Below are positions 50,042 through 63,612 of a DNA stretch of 64,000 nt, one piece after another. The stretch is from contig VZTJ01002466.1 of NCBI GenBank assembly GCA_013397795.1, forward strand, positions 1,666,522 through 1,730,521, given 5' to 3'. The first letter of the stretch is position 1. Every line of letters starts with the position of its first letter. The stretch is from Orthonyx spaldingii. Lineage: Eukaryota > Chordata > Aves > Passeriformes > Orthonychidae. A model generated the notes under the pieces. It saw only the letters and a list, made by a program, of their open reading frames with translations, ran no database searches and was not told the DNA's origin. The position numbers and the translations under genes are program-made.

Positions 50042-52961
50042 CTAGAAAAAACAGGAAAAAGAAGTGTGAAATTTTGGGTTAATTATACAACTTTACTTAG
50101 TTTGAAAACAGTATTTACGCCTTCACCCTGTCATTCATCCTTATTCCAGTTTCCTCTCCTGGCTGCCTGGATGTGTTAATGCATTTTTAAAGATCACAGA
50201 TGTTCATTACAAGACTTTACTTTGGACTCAGGTACTGTGCAGGCCTTCAAAGTTCTCAGTACTTTGTACTCAGTACTGGGAATTTTCTTCCTTGCCACAT
50301 CTGTTATTATGCTGGAAGGCTGCAGTAAAGCTGGAAATGAGACCCAGAAATTCAGTTTGGCTGATCTGGGTGCACTTCCTTGGACATAAGGACTGACAGC
50401 ATCCTCAGCAGATGCTAATGAGAAATAAAGTATGTTCCACTCCCAGACCCTAAACATGTCCCCAGTCAACAGAAGGGTCAGGAAGGCAAGTTCCTTTACT
50501 ATAACTAATACAACCCCATCCTTCCCTGAATGCTTCATTTTTACTCTTTTTTTGTAAACATATCACTTTGGCACAGTTCACAATGCAAAAAGCCTGTGAG
50601 CTAAAAAAATATTTATAGCCTGCCTATGTGTGCATATAGACAGATACACACATACGGTTTAGCTATGAGTGCTTATATACAGTTGCTGGTAGCCTTCACA
50701 CAAGGAAAAAAGTTTAGCATGCTTCAAAAGTATTTAGGATTCTTCCCCTAGCAGAAAGCTAAACCTCTGACACAGCCAGCAGGACATTGGCCTAAACCCA
50801 AGAAGAGCATTTTATCTCTTCCAGTGTGGAAAATTACACCATTTTTGTTGACTGAGCCTTGCTACTGATGTGAGCATCTTGTTCACTGCCTGCCCTGGGC
50901 ATTTGGCCAACTCATGGCCTGCCCCATTGACCATCCTTCCTCTGTCTCTGCTCTTCTCCCACAGCAGTAACACTCTAAAATCACTGGAGTGGAGATCATT
51001 GTTTGCGTCTTCACTATGCAGCGTCCAGCAAATGATTCCTGGCCATTGAGTTGAGCTCACTGTTACTAATACTGATGAGCCCTGCACCCAGATTCATGTG
51101 AAGGGCAAAAAGCTTGAACACCCCTCTTTGCCAGCTGTGGGGATGATAAGTAACTGCCCCAAGATCTTTCAGAATTCTTCTTCTTTGGATGAGCACTGCA
51201 TGCTACTTGTGGATTCACTCCTACTGACACCCTGAGCTGCATCAATACCACTTCATGTTGAGATTAAATACAGCAAACAGTGTCAGCCAGGATGCCTGTG
51301 GCCAGGTTCTCAGGTACATAAACTGGCATAACTTCATTGACACTGATTCTTTCCCAGTCTCTATTCACTCGAGCACCTCTCAGTACCACTAAGGTGTGTT
51401 AACCAACCAAAAAACAAAAAAAGCCAAGGCAACTAAGATGCTCAGATCTGTCCTTTTAGTTATTAACATAAAGCTGGGTAATTAGGCAGAACTCACCAAA
51501 ACATTTGGATAAAGCAGTAACTTTAATGTAACAAAGCCCTTGCAATAACTTCCTTCTAAGAACGCAGCGTGCCTTTGATGAAGGAAATGCTGGTGTCATC
51601 CCTGCAGGCCCTGGCTGACATAGCCAAGTGTGGAAAAAGAATTTCCAGCAACAATCAGATTAGCTTAGGCCAGGAGTCAAATGGAAGAGTTGATCTTTTG
51701 GCCAACACAGATCCCATAGAATCACACAGGCAGATAAGGTCTTGGGCTTCTTTTCTCTTTCAGGCTTTACTTAAGTAAGTGTTTTTTCTGTTCATCCTTT
51801 TTAGTGTGGTACTGACACATCAATCAGGTCTAGCATGAAATTGTTCAGCACATTACAGAGACACTGATGAAGCATGAGACAAGCTAAATTAGGAGGGCTG
51901 CTGAGTTCCAAACATCTGCTTCTTGATGGCTGCACAGAGAAGGCAATGCAAGAAGAAAGTACCCAATTTTACCTTACCAACAGATAAGCTCACAAGCCTT
52001 TTTTTTTTCATTTTTGTCCTTCTTCAAGGGAGAGAAAGCACCTTTGTAACTGGCCAAAACACTATCAATCAAAATGTCCACATGTAGCGTAACAGCTTAC
52101 ATGTAAACACAAATGCATGTATACCCACACAGCATGTGGGTTCCGGATTCCACACTACACAAAAATCCCCTCCACAGCTGGCAGATCAACTCTGGCAGCT
52201 TGGTGTGTGTACCTAAGAGCCGATGGATGTATTCCTCAGGAGCATGATGGAGAAAATCTGTCATGACACAATATGCTGGCAAACAGGAACCTCTGTGCGT
52301 CTCTCCTATGTATTCAGAGAGAACCACTTCCATTCAGAATGTACACCTTGGAATTTGTGAAACTGTGATATGGAGACCAGAATTCTGTCACTTCCAACAC
52401 TTAAAAGTCAGAAATGGAGCTAAATTATAACTGGAACAATGCAAGCAGAGTAACCTCTGCCTCACCCTGCTGTACCAGTGTTTTCCCCCAGTGCATGCAC
52501 TTGGTTTTCTGCAACAATCAACACTATCTAAACAGCGAGTCAAGCTTATTTCACACAGGTTTGCATTCCAGTCCTGTTCCGTCTTGTTTGCCTTATTATT
52601 CCATGTGTGCCTGCAGCATTAGGCAGTGCAAAATGTCAATGGGCCACTGCCATCAGAGCTTACAAAGAACAAAAGGAGGTGACATCTCCAAGGGAAGAAC
52701 ATAAGTATCCAGGAACAAACCAGCTGAGTATCACTCTGACAATAAAACATTTTGGTCATCACAAAGCACTGTATAATCCTGATGGACTACAACAAAGCCC
52801 TTTTGTGAAGTTCAGTGAGTGTCAAAATGGGCCTGCATATCATAAACAGTAACACCCAAGAGTTGTTTGCAGTTGTTAACACCTACTTCGTAAGCACAAA
52901 GTTTCACCTTTCCTTTCTTCGGGATATACACCTAACTCACAGGGGTATTTTCAAGACATAC
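50042..52961 (-). other. LRP5: LRP5 intron 21
   Basis: A 2,920-base intron. Short ORFs on both strands have no support. No repeat was recognised. Confidence 0.88.
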
Positions 52962-53101
52962 CTGTGGGTAGAAAGTGGCTTTAGTGCTGGATGAGCTACT
53001 TGAAGATGCTCCAGTAACATGGTTTCTGTCATACAACGGGGCACCACTGCTTCCTCCCATGAGACTCATGGAGCTAATCATGGACTTTCCACAAGAGATG
53101 C
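52962..53101 (-). CDS. LRP5: LRP5 exon 21: cytoplasmic serine-rich linker
   Basis: A 140-base exon with acceptor TTCAATGCAG (53,103-53,102) and donor CACAG|GTATG (52,961). The first two bases complete a glycine codon. It encodes ISCGKSMISSMSLMGGSSGA, then PLYDRNHVTGASSSSSSSTK, then ATFYPQ, a juxtamembrane-to-PPPSP linker rich in serine. The human protein has the same layout, including the LYDRNHVTGASSSSSSSTKAT run. It leads directly into the first PPPSP motif in the next exon. Confidence 0.96.
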
Positions 53102-54382
53102 CTGCATTGAAACAGAGAGGAAAACAAGGTTAGATAAACCACAACGTTATCTATCAATGCAAAACAGAAACCAAATCCTTAGCTTTGCAAACCCATGCAA
53201 TAACGGTTGCCACACTTTAGGAAGAGTGCTTTATGTAAAAACTTCAGGATTACGAGGAACAACACTTTTTGTAAAGAAAACATCTCACCCCCAGACCACG
53301 TATTGTCTCCCTGCAGCACTGAACTCCTCACAACCTACTATCACACTGCTGAGAAAGGAATCTTCAGAACAGTCGATCCACACTTTTCACCCAAATTAAC
53401 TAAGAAATTTTCCAATCACACAAACTTAGGCATTTGCAAAAAAAGCATTACACAATGCCCAAGAAAAACAAGCTAGAGACCTCCAAAGTTTCAACTTCCA
53501 TCCCAAGAAATTCAGTTTCAAGTACATGAATAACTGCAAAACCCAATTATTTTTATTGAAAATAATCACAGCTAAAATTGAAAATCAGCGGAGACAGAAG
53601 GAAGGAAACCTGAGTTAGAGGAAGATGGAAGACAACATTCTCCAATCTATTTTACTCCAATATACTCTTAACTCAGACAATTAATTTTCAGCTTCTTCCT
53701 GTCACACTACTCAGTGCTAATGTAAGAGTTTAGTTTGGGAAGTCTTCAGGAACTTTTTTTTCAAATGTAGGAAATATTTATTACAAGCAGAGTAAGTGTT
53801 TGAAATCACCATTCACTATTATATATCCTTCTTGGAAATGCCATGGTATTAGAAACCTATGTCTTTTCTTTGGAATTAATAATTAATTATTACTATGTAA
53901 GTAATATTTTCAGCTGTTGTAACTTGTCACAACAATATGGATTAGAAAAAACCTAACAAATATGGATGAGAATCAGAATGACAGCTTGGTTTAGCACCTA
54001 GAGAAGTACAGATGAAAACCACTGATACTTGCTTTAATTAAAAAAAAGCTTTAGTGTGAAGTCCAATTTAAAACTGCGAAGATTTCACCTGCAATTATTT
54101 CATCCTCTAATTTTATTTCCTACCACAAAAACCTCTTGATAACCATAGTAACATAATTTCAGCAGGAATAGCTGGCCATAGCCATTAAAGTGCAAGAAAA
54201 GCTAATAGATTTTACATATCTGATTCAAATGACAGATTTATCCCAAAACCACTGAGCAGATCAACAACATCTAATTTCAGCTCTTTGAAAACTCCACATC
54301 CAGCACCCTTAATAATGTGTAAAACTCGAAATCCAGACAATGCAATGGTACTGATTAGATGCAAGGTCCTTAGCACCCTTAC
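53102..54382 (-). other. LRP5: LRP5 intron 20
   Basis: A 1,281-base intron with donor GTAAGG and acceptor TGCAG. ORFs on the plus strand here are unsupported. Confidence 0.88.
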
Positions 54383-54619
54383 CAGTAAAAGTGCCATGTT
54401 GAGAACTTCCTGGAGCAATAAAATTAAGAGGGACATGAGGGGTACCACTGACATACTCGTGTGGGAAAGGGCTGTTGGGCCCGGCGTAGCGCTGGCACAC
54501 CACGCGCTGGCAAACAAAGTACATCCCTCCCATGACAAATAGGGACAGTATTATCCCAATGACAGGACCAATGGCACTGCTGTGCGGCTGGGACTCGTCT
54601 GAGGCTGGCTTTGATTTTT
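54383..54619 (-). CDS. LRP5: LRP5 exon 20: transmembrane segment and juxtamembrane tail
   Basis: A 237-base exon with acceptor CTCTTTCCAG (54,621-54,620) and donor TTTACTG|GTAAGG. It encodes an extracellular stalk (KSKPASDESQPHS) and the single membrane helix AIGPVIGIILSLFVMGGMYF. A basic, cysteine-bearing stop-transfer stretch CQRVVCQRYAG and the tail segment HEYVSGTPHVPLNFIAPGSS follow. The helix falls at about residue 1,386 in human numbering, as expected. This places the LDL-A repeats outside and the PPPSP tail inside the cell. It has the same length as its human counterpart, as I recall it. The frame is intact. Confidence 0.97.
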
Positions 54620-57270
54620 CTGGAAAGAGAGGAGAAGAAAATTAGACATGGTCATTGAACATGGAGCAGCGTGTATGCTGCTGTCGTGGAGCTCATGCAG
54701 CAAATCAGGCAGCACACAGTCATTCCCACAGTGCCTTTAAAAGCCACTGCATCACACTTGGGCATCTGTGACTCCAGATATTTGGATTCAATTCACAAAA
54801 CTTAATGCCTCCTCTTCCCCTCCATAAAGCAGTATGAGCAAAGTCCTCTCCTTTCTGTCTAGCAATTTATCTTGTAACGGGATTTCTTATCGTCTTGATA
54901 GAACAACAGTCTAGGAAAGTTTCCTTTTCTTCCCAGCCCTCCAAAGTCTATGGGTCAAAGACAGAGGATACTTATAAATACCAAGTGCTTAATCAGAGAG
55001 GATTTCTCTCTCAAAAGCCATTTGGGCTAGAATAACATGAAAAATCAAGGAAATTTACCAGTAGGGAAGCTACCATATATACTAAGCAGTGGATGTCTTC
55101 CTAGCTAACACAGGTCTTAAAACAGAATACTTTTCCCACCTAAAATATGACTTGCTTTCAAAGAAACCCCACCTTACAAATTGGAAGGAAAACACAATCC
55201 AAAATATCTCAAATATTTTCTACTCGGTATTTTTTCCGCCTGTGTAGCCGAATGTTAAATAAAAAGTGCTGCAGTATTTGAGATGAGCTATACCTCACAT
55301 CTCCCCCTGATTATGGGTAACACATTCAAAGTCTTGCCAGATAAACCTGACACCTCTCTGTTTTCCACATATGTGATGTTCTTCAGGGAAAGCAATTTTT
55401 TCCATGTGATTCACACGTTTATAATTTTATTCTTTAACATACACAAATAGGTATATTCAAAAGGTAAAAAAAACCAAAATAAACTTATCCAAATTTTACA
55501 TGCTCAGTTCTAACTATATGCCCCTTCCCCCTTGATGAAGTTGTAAGAAGTGAAAGGGTTCACATAAGATTCAGGCCTTCACTTAATAAAACTTTTCTCC
55601 AGTGGTTCTGGTTTCTGCTTCAGTAGAAAGGAATGAAAACTGAGATTTGAGAAGCAAGATAAAGCTCTAGCAATAAACTCTTAACAGCTCAGCATCAAGA
55701 ACTCCATTCTGTCTTAAAGTCTTTATGTTTTTTTCACACTTATTAGTGCATGACAACTTTTATGTCAGCTAAGGTCCTAACTTTCAAATAGTCAGATTAG
55801 TTCAGCTATGACAGCAGAAAAAAAGCAAAGCCAAAATTAAAACATGTTCCCAAATTAGCTGTTTTAAAACACACAATTCTCATTTTAGTTAAACCTAGCT
55901 TCTTTTGAATGCTAGATCCTTATCTAGAAGGCAGCAATCATTTTTATTCCCTACTTGAGTTCTTTCCCTCAGTCAAGTGGGAAACCGCAGAATGCTCTGT
56001 TCCACAAAGAGGTCCAGAGGAGACAATCCTATGTCTACATAAAGACACATTTAAATCAGTTACTACCTAACTGCAGGATTGGACCCAAGGTGCAAACAGG
56101 AAACAGCTGCATTGACTTGGCAGCAGCAAAGTTTGCACTTGGCACAAAGAAACTGAAAAAAAAAAAGAAAAAAAACCAGGAAGAAGTGGCCTTATATTAT
56201 CCAGGGAACTGGGGGAACTGGATGAAAGCGAAAGAGATAAATGGAAGATGCGGGAGAAGCATGTTCAGTCTGAAATTTCCACCAGTTTCTGTCTCCATTC
56301 TTTTAGCCTTTTTTTTTCTATTCACTCCTAGGGCTCCTTTCACCATTCTTATCCCGAATATACTTTTCCTTGCAGTATCCACCATGAAGATGGAAGGAAG
56401 AAACAAGGTTACCTTGGACCAAACCTGGTGAACCCTCCTCTCATCCCAGCAGTGGCTCAGCTTCTGACAACTGGTGCTTCAAAATGTGACAAGATCTAAC
56501 ATATTAAAAATGTCACCATCCACTAAGGTTGGTCCTACAGGCAACCTAAGTGCAGCATTTCTCTACACAAACCCAGTGCAAGGTATTTGTTCAGAATGAA
56601 CTACAGACAGACCAGCACATCATCTATCTGCCTTTATTCTAAAATGCTATGTTCCAACTATTTTGCTAAACCTCTTGTGTGATTCTAAATGCTCTATCTG
56701 CCCCATTGCCTGAATACTTCATGCTCTGGTCACCCCAATGGTGCAATGCAACAGAAATTGCACGAAGAGCAAAAGGAAGTGAATTTTACTGTCCCCTTTG
56801 GACTGCAAAGTAACAGACTCTCTAAGGACTAACACAACAGCTGCCGTCAGCATGTCTGTAACTTGCATATACCTACTGCCATGAGAATTCAAAGTTACAT
56901 TCTTCCCAGAAAAATCAACAGATCTCCTTACAGTCTTTTCACACCTGCACTTTAAGAGACCGGTTTGTGGTCTCTTGTGGACACTTGCTCATTGCATGTT
57001 AGTTCCTCCACATAATTAGCCTCCAGCTTGGCCCTGTTACTGCAGTGGATAGAGCTGCACATTTTTAAAAGCCATTCCAGGCTTAGCAGCAGCTCTGCAA
57101 GTTCCAAGGTACTGAGCACAGTCAAATCAGGTTTCCCTAAGGACAGTTCTGAAGGCCCTTCTGAAGTATTCTTCCCTGAAAGAACATTGCTCTGCAAAGA
57201 CCAGGGCTCTGCACAGGGGTGTAGAACATGCCCGAACACAGCACCTGAATCTCAAGAAAAGACATCTCAC
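54620..57270 (-). other. LRP5: LRP5 intron 19
   Basis: A 2,651-base intron. A plus-strand ORF at 55,955-56,431 contains an A-rich run and no recognised domain; it is treated as chance. Confidence 0.88.
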
Positions 57271-57381
57271 CACACATAAGCTCGTCAGAACCGTCAATGC
57301 AATCCGGAAAGGAGTCACACTGCTGCTTCAGGAGGATGCACTGGCCGCTCGCACATCGGAACTGGTTGGGCAGACAAATTG
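57271..57381 (-). CDS. LRP5: LRP5 exon 19: third LDL-receptor class A repeat
   Basis: A 111-base, phase-symmetrical exon with acceptor TTCTGTGCAG (57,383-57,382) and donor TGTG|GTGAG. It encodes ICLPNQFRCASGQCILLKQQ then CDSFPDCIDGSDELMC: a complete LDL-A module with six cysteines and the calcium-binding signature DxxxDCxDGSDE. Such modules bind ligands in the wider LDL-receptor family; in LRP5/6 their role is less defined. It joins the transmembrane exon through a split glutamate. Confidence 0.97.
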
Positions 57382-57935
57382 CTGCACAGAAAGAAAGGAA
57401 AGATCAAGCACTGACAGCATGGGAGCCCTTGAGCCTCTTAAGAAAACTGAAAGGAGGGAGTTTCCTATTATGATCAGGTAGGCACCAGAACACCTGCTTT
57501 GCTGCTGCGGGTAAATTGCAAGCCTGCATATCTCTGGTTCTTCCTCCTTGTTATTATACATCCTACTCAGTGGAGCTAAACTAAAATTCTGTAACTCCCA
57601 ACCCTATGTCAAATCAATCCTGCTGGGGCAAAACTGAGATCAAATCAGCAAGAATCTCTTAAAATAACTAACAAAGTGTAGCTGATCACCTGACGTTAAC
57701 AAAATGTAGTAACGTGGCATATTATAAGACCTTATGTAGTCCGTACCTGTATTATGTATACATAATAGGTATGTTATGTATAATATATCCCTGTTAAATA
57801 ACTGCTAAATTTCTTATCTATGTTCAGCAACTTCTGTCTCCACAAAAAGGACTTGTATCTATACATTTCAAGAACAGTTAGAATCCCAAATGGATGTTTG
57901 TGTTACAACCATGAGTTCAGGAAAACTGATCTTAC
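57382..57935 (-). other. LRP5: LRP5 intron 18
   Basis: A 554-base intron with donor GTAAGA and acceptor GTGCAG. Nothing else was seen. Confidence 0.9.
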
Positions 57936-58172
57936 TATCACAATCTGCTTCATCAGATTTATCTTGACAGTCAATTTCTCCATTACAGCGCAAGTGTGCA
58001 TCAATGCACTGTCCCTTCTCACACTGGAACTGGGATGCAGAGCATATGGGGCAGCTGTCTTCATCACTCTGGTCATCACACTCAGGAAAGCCATCACACC
58101 GCCATGCCATTGGGATACAGTCAATCTCTCCAGTTGCACAGGTAAACTGGTCTGGGGAACAAGTTGGAGGTT
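57936..58172 (-). CDS. LRP5: LRP5 exon 18: first and second LDL-receptor class A repeats
   Basis: A 237-base exon with acceptor CTTTCTCCAG (58,174-58,173) and donor GATA|GTAAG (57,935). It encodes two LDL-A modules. The first runs from TCSPDQFTCATGEIDCIP to CDGFPECDDQSDEDSC, and the second from ICSASQFQCEKGQCID to CNGEIDCQDKSDEADC. All cysteines and acidic calcium ligands are present. Plus-strand ORFs over the same bases are shadows. The split codon with the next exon gives threonine (DCDTICLPN), where human LRP5 has alanine. Confidence 0.97.
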
Positions 58173-61159
58173 CTGGAGAAAGAGAAAACAAATCAGATTT
58201 GTATACTCAACTTTATCCCCTTCAACAGAGTAAAAGTACGACAGAGGTTTTCAAGAAAAGCACACTTATTTCTTCCCTGGAGTTCCTCTGTGACTATGCT
58301 AAGATTCCAGCAAAGAGCAAAACATGATTTTGCAGAGGGACTGAAATTTTACCAACTTCATAAAAAAATTGTATGCATGCTGATTGAAGAAGTTTGCTTT
58401 AGCATTCAAGCACTGAACTAAGGAGAGAAGCTACAAATACTCTACAAATACTTGCTTTGTCTCTAACAGCCAACTTTTGAGAGACACTGTCATACACATG
58501 AATTCAAAAGAATACTCAATTTCTGATTGCAAACCATATTCTAAGCAATTCTAATCCCTGCAATTATATTAGCCTAGACCAATTCTTCATTAAAAAACCT
58601 GACACATCGGGTTAATTGGCAATGAATACACCTAAAACATATAACATATAATTTCTACAGTGTCTGTTTCATTATTTTTCCAGTGGGTTTTCCACTAACA
58701 AATTTCTGAGTCAGACATTAATTGAAAAATATGGATAGAGAAAAAAATATCTCTATAGAGCTGGTAAACATTAAGCTCAGTCCTCTTGCTGGAACGTCCC
58801 TGAGCTGCAGGCCAGTGACGCTTCAGAGAGCAGTCTAAGGAGCATTGCAGACCTGCCCTAATCTTATATTCTCTCACTACAGAGACAGAACACTTTAACT
58901 TGTGCACAGCCATTTTTATGTTTGTTGGACCTAAAAAAGCTGGGACTTCCTTCAAGTTTGACTTTTCATGGACCCTAAGGTTCTGGTATCACTCCTTTTC
59001 ACGTTCATACTGTTGTTCAAGTTGCAGTGATGCACTGGTAGCATTAGGCAGCAGCTACAACCCCGCATAGAGAGGCAACAATTATGCTGTTATATAAGGC
59101 ATCCATACTTGCTTTCTTCACAATGTCAGAAGACAAACACAACCCAGATCAAGAATCTACTGCAAAAAAATGCTCCAAATTCTTACACACAGCAAGTTAG
59201 CACACAATTTTCCACCACTGTTATCAATGAAAGGAACAGACAATGTGCAAGTCCATTCACTTGTTATCAGCAGCAATTAATTAAGGTCAAAATGAGGGGG
59301 CCATCTCAAAACACCCCTGTAGCAACCACAATACATTTCCACTGATTTGAAAAGTTGGTCAAAACCCTGTGACATAATTAAATCTTGTAGCAGAGGCAGT
59401 CACTCATCCCCACAGCTGCTGTTACCCAGTAATGCTCTGAGCAGACGCTTTACCACTTGGATTAACAGAGTACCACATCATACCCTGCCTACAACAACAG
59501 TATGAGCAAGCTGGAGGTGTGCTCTGGCACTGGATGGTAACGCTCCTCTGGAAACCCAGTGGGCTTTTGTAAAGATTCAGGCTCAGGAATGGACTTCACG
59601 AAGAACCCAGTATAAGGAAAGTTTCTTAGCTGTAACCAATGACAAGACTTTTGTAGCCTCCTGAGGGTGGTGTTAAAAATTCTAGAATTATGCAATTACA
59701 TGCAAACAGTTTTTAAAGTGCTGCTGCCCTTTCTTCATTAGGGAGAAAAGTTCAAGACTGAGACAGAAGTATAATCAAGAGCTTGAAAAACAAAACGCAA
59801 ATAGGAATCAAAATGTGCTTGGGTTTTGAAAAAAACTATGATTTTTTAAGTTCCTCATTTATGATTATTTGGAGGAGCAATATGAGAATTACAAATGTAG
59901 CCAGTGACCTGACAGGTGTAGGTAAGATAAACATGCCAGACACATGCATTAAGATAATTCTTGAATTAAATTTTGATACAAGTGTGCTGTTTGGATAATT
60001 CAACAGATCACTACTTCTTCATTTAAAGGCACATTTAATGTTGCTTTATGGTTGCACTTGGCAAGCACAAGCTTGAATTAAAAAACTTGACAAAAGCATT
60101 TGTAAGGATGTCCAGAACATGGACAAATGTTCTCCAGTGAACTAAGCTATTTTGAAACACTGGGTAGTGGCTGTTACTAGGGCAGAAAAGATAGGTTAAA
60201 AAGTTGTAGCAGGCTTAGTGAAAGATTAGAATAAAAAAAATAGACACTGGAATGGAGGCCCCTGAATTTTTAGATTTATAGCTGAAGATCCAAAGGAGTG
60301 GAATGTGAGACTCTCTTGCTGTCCACGTTGTGCAACAACACTACAGCAAAAAGTATAATTAGATTGATCCACCCTGCCCTCCCCATGTAACCACCACTAC
60401 TCTAAAGCCACATAATGTGTTGTGGTCACGGGAAAGAAAACAGTTTATCATGGAAATGATTGTCCCATGGGAGTTCAGAGTTCAGCCAGAAAATGAAATC
60501 CACAGCAAAATAAATACATGAAAAAAGTCAAGAGGAACAACAGAGCCAAACGACTTAAGATATAATGCATCCCAAAAGAAACAATGCTTTGTTTCGTTTT
60601 GAATCCCCTCTGCAAGTGTAATGTTAACAGTTTTTAAAAATCTTAGGATGGCAAAAGGGAAGGCTAAAGGAAAAGTCTACCATGTGGAAAGAGGAGAGCT
60701 ACCTTAATTAAAAGAATTGCAATGGAGCCTACATTTGATAAGTAGCCAGTACAGTATTTCACAGTATGAGGCCAAATTAATTTCAAAGACTGGAGTCTCA
60801 TACTGTGGGAATCATATGCACAATTTCTGCTGCTAGGTCATCACAGGTTGATGCAACATCATCTTATAAACCCTTGTTTAAAGCACAAACCTGTCACATC
60901 ACACAATTATAAAAATCTCAGTAGAAGATGCAAGAATTTTAAGGTCAAAGAAGAATGCTCTGCTCAAAATGAGAAGTCACATGTGCCCATAACCTCAAAC
61001 AGAAAACAGCTGGTAGAACTACCAAAGATTAATTTAACACACCATGCAGCACAACATGTACAGAAAAACTCAGTCAATCCACATTTTGGATTGGAATGCA
61101 ACCTCAGCCGTCATGTTTTTGATATAAATTGATTAGCAGTACTGTTAAACATAACTCAC
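58173..61159 (-). other. LRP5: LRP5 intron 17
   Basis: A 2,987-base AT-rich intron. No repeat or conserved-looking ORF was recognised. Confidence 0.88.
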
Positions 61160-61285
61160 CTCCACAGGTTAAGAGATTCTGTAGAAGTACAAGGTGCTCA
61201 GGGCATGAACATCTTGGAGTTCCATCCCCTTTGGCAATGCAGATGTGTGAACAGCCACCATTGTCACGGGAGCAAGGATGTACAG
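61160..61285 (-). CDS. LRP5: LRP5 exon 17: fourth EGF-like module
   Basis: A 126-base exon with acceptor TTTCACCAG (61,287-61,286) and donor GGAG|GTGAG. It encodes VHPCSRDNGGCSHICIAKGD, then GTPRCSCPEHLVLLQNLLTC and a glycine. This is the EGF-like module with the DNGGCSHIC motif that closes the last propeller-EGF pair of LRP5/6 ectodomains. In the family these pairs bind Wnts, DKK1 and sclerostin. It was not visible as a long ORF and was identified from motif and splice sites. It joins both neighbours in frame (serine and glutamate split codons). Confidence 0.97.
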
Positions 61286-63612
61286 CTGGTGAAACACACA
61301 GAAAAGAATATTACATAGCATAAAAGAAATTATAACTATTCCTCGCTAGGGCAAAATCAAAAACTACTCACAAACCACTTCTGTCTGAGTAACCAAGATT
61401 TCACTACAAATTATCAGGAAGATAAATGCAGGATTTTTCAGTTCAATGCTTGAAAGCTGATTTATTACTTCACAAGGACTACATTTCTGCCAGTCACAGT
61501 GACAGAGCAACCTGATGGACTTGACAATGCCCCTGCCCATTCCAGGGGGTTGGAACCAGATGACCTTTAAAAGGTCTCTTCCAACCCAAACCATTCTATG
61601 ATTCTATCATATGGAGATCTTCAAAGGACTTCTAAAAAGAATTTGGGAGCTGAGATGAAGAGAAAATAAAAGGCAGATTTGAGAAGGTTGCACTTAGATC
61701 ATACCTAGACACCCCACCTGCATTTCTAGGGTAGGCATCAGGAATTAATCTGTGTCACTGCAGAATGCCAACCTGCAATACCCTTAGGATTTCTCATTTT
61801 AAGAGCTCTTAATATCTAGTGCCTCAACTTCCCTGTTCCTCACAGAAATGCAATATAGGCACACATACTTTTGGGTGTCTTTTAAAGATAGGAAGCTACA
61901 TGTTTGTGTTCCCCATCAGTTACCCAGAAGCACTGAGAGCTCCTAATAGAATGATTTTTAATGAACATTACGTGGATAAGAAAGAGGCACGGGGAAGGGA
62001 GGTCACTGTCTGATGACCCCAGGCCAACACAGTCAGAAGAAACCCAGGCTCTTGCCTGCTTATTCATGCTGACAGCTGAGCATCTGCTGCAGCAATCTGT
62101 GGGGCCACAGCCTGTGTTATTTGTGAGGCTGATGAACAGTGCATTCTTTACTACTGCTAAGGACCAAGAATTTCTATGGGGAAGAAATTGTATACATATC
62201 ATAATTTCTCTGCCAAAGTTGTTTTCCATCTGTCCAGGCTTCTCAGCAACCTGCTTTCTACCTTTAACCAATTTATTAATTTAATACAGTGTTTGAGGCA
62301 TGAGTTGTTCACAGAAGTGCATGAATATGTACCTACATGTGCATATGTATATTTAGTCCCCTGTTGTAACAGAAATCACCTATGTAGAAAAATTTTCAGC
62401 TGCAAAAGAGGATTCCTTTCAGTGTGACCGACAGAAACAGTACTCTTGCCATAAAAAAAACCAAAATAAAACCAAAAATCCCCATTTCAAATAAACACCT
62501 GGGGTAAAAGCAAAACCTTTTTCTTAACACTTGAGAATTAAAGAAAAAAAAATCTTTTTGCTTCATTCAGTATTACCTTTGAAATATGCCAAAATAGATG
62601 AGCAATAGCACAGAAGAAGAAAAGCTGGGTATCATGAAAGAAAAAAAGAACCTCTGTGTCATGATTAGCACATAGAATCTACTACAGTTTAAATGCTTAC
62701 ACTACCTTATTTTTAATAGCTTACCCAGATATGCAAGCTCAAAAATACTTCCAGCCATCACAGACACTGATGTATGTGACACAGAGTGTTTGTTCTGAAG
62801 GGGAATAATTTCTTAAGACAGCATTAAAGCATTATACACCAATGTGCCTTCCCTATATAAGACAACTCATCACAGGCAATGAAGAGACCTCTGTTTCCCA
62901 CATTTTGTTTGTGATTTTGTATTCTCTTTTATCATCCTGTCAAGGAGGAGGGGCTGTAGGTTTTCACTTTGAGGAGTGACTACTTTAAGAGCTTTCTGCA
63001 CTCTCCACCAAACCACAGTAATTTGGACCACCAGTCCAGAAAAAGAAGATCCTGCATGCATGATCCTTTTCAGATGTGAGCACCTAAAATGCTCCACCTC
63101 TGTTGGGAGAGAAATTCCACATCCACAGTGCAACTCATTGTAGGAGTTTCCTCCCCATTTTGCCTCCCTTGCTGCAGGCTTTTACATCATCCACTGTGCT
63201 GACTCAAACCAGTCATACTTTACACAGGATTCTGAAACCCCTGGAGAAAAGGCAAGCACAATCCTTTTGGTTCTTACTAGAGGTTCTTCCAAGACCTATT
63301 ACTTGATTGTACTTAGAAAATTAACAACCAGAATTACATGTAGCTTTTAGACTGGATTCAGTGTCATGTGAGCCTGTACAAAGCAGCTAACTCAGTGCCA
63401 TGATGTCACATATTCTAGCTGTGCAGCAACAGTCCCCTCGACAAGAACAAGGAATTCGTTTCTCCTCTCCCGTGATCCTGACTGGCCAAGTTGAAACCAT
63501 TCCATGGCTTACTTGAAGCCCATGGGCAACATTATTACAATATTCAGATGGATGAGGACTTTGAGATACAATGACCAAGAGTGAGACACATCAGATATTG
63601 AAATAAACTCAC
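61286..63612 (-). other. LRP5: LRP5 intron 16
   Basis: A 2,327-base intron containing one short plus-strand CR1 tail, listed separately. Other ORFs are unsupported. Confidence 0.88.
61525..61608 (+). mobile_element. CR1 LINE 3'-terminal remnant
   Basis: The plus strand reads CCATTCCAGGGGGTTGGAAC, then CTTCCAACCCAAACCATTCT, then ATGATTCTAT, a CR1 3' end in LRP5 intron 16, antisense to the gene. About 84 bases remain. Confidence 0.9.

Noticed and set aside
57820..58233. 137-codon plus-strand ORF
   Set aside because: Shadow of the LRP5 LDL-A exon 18, which is in frame and splice-supported on the other strand.
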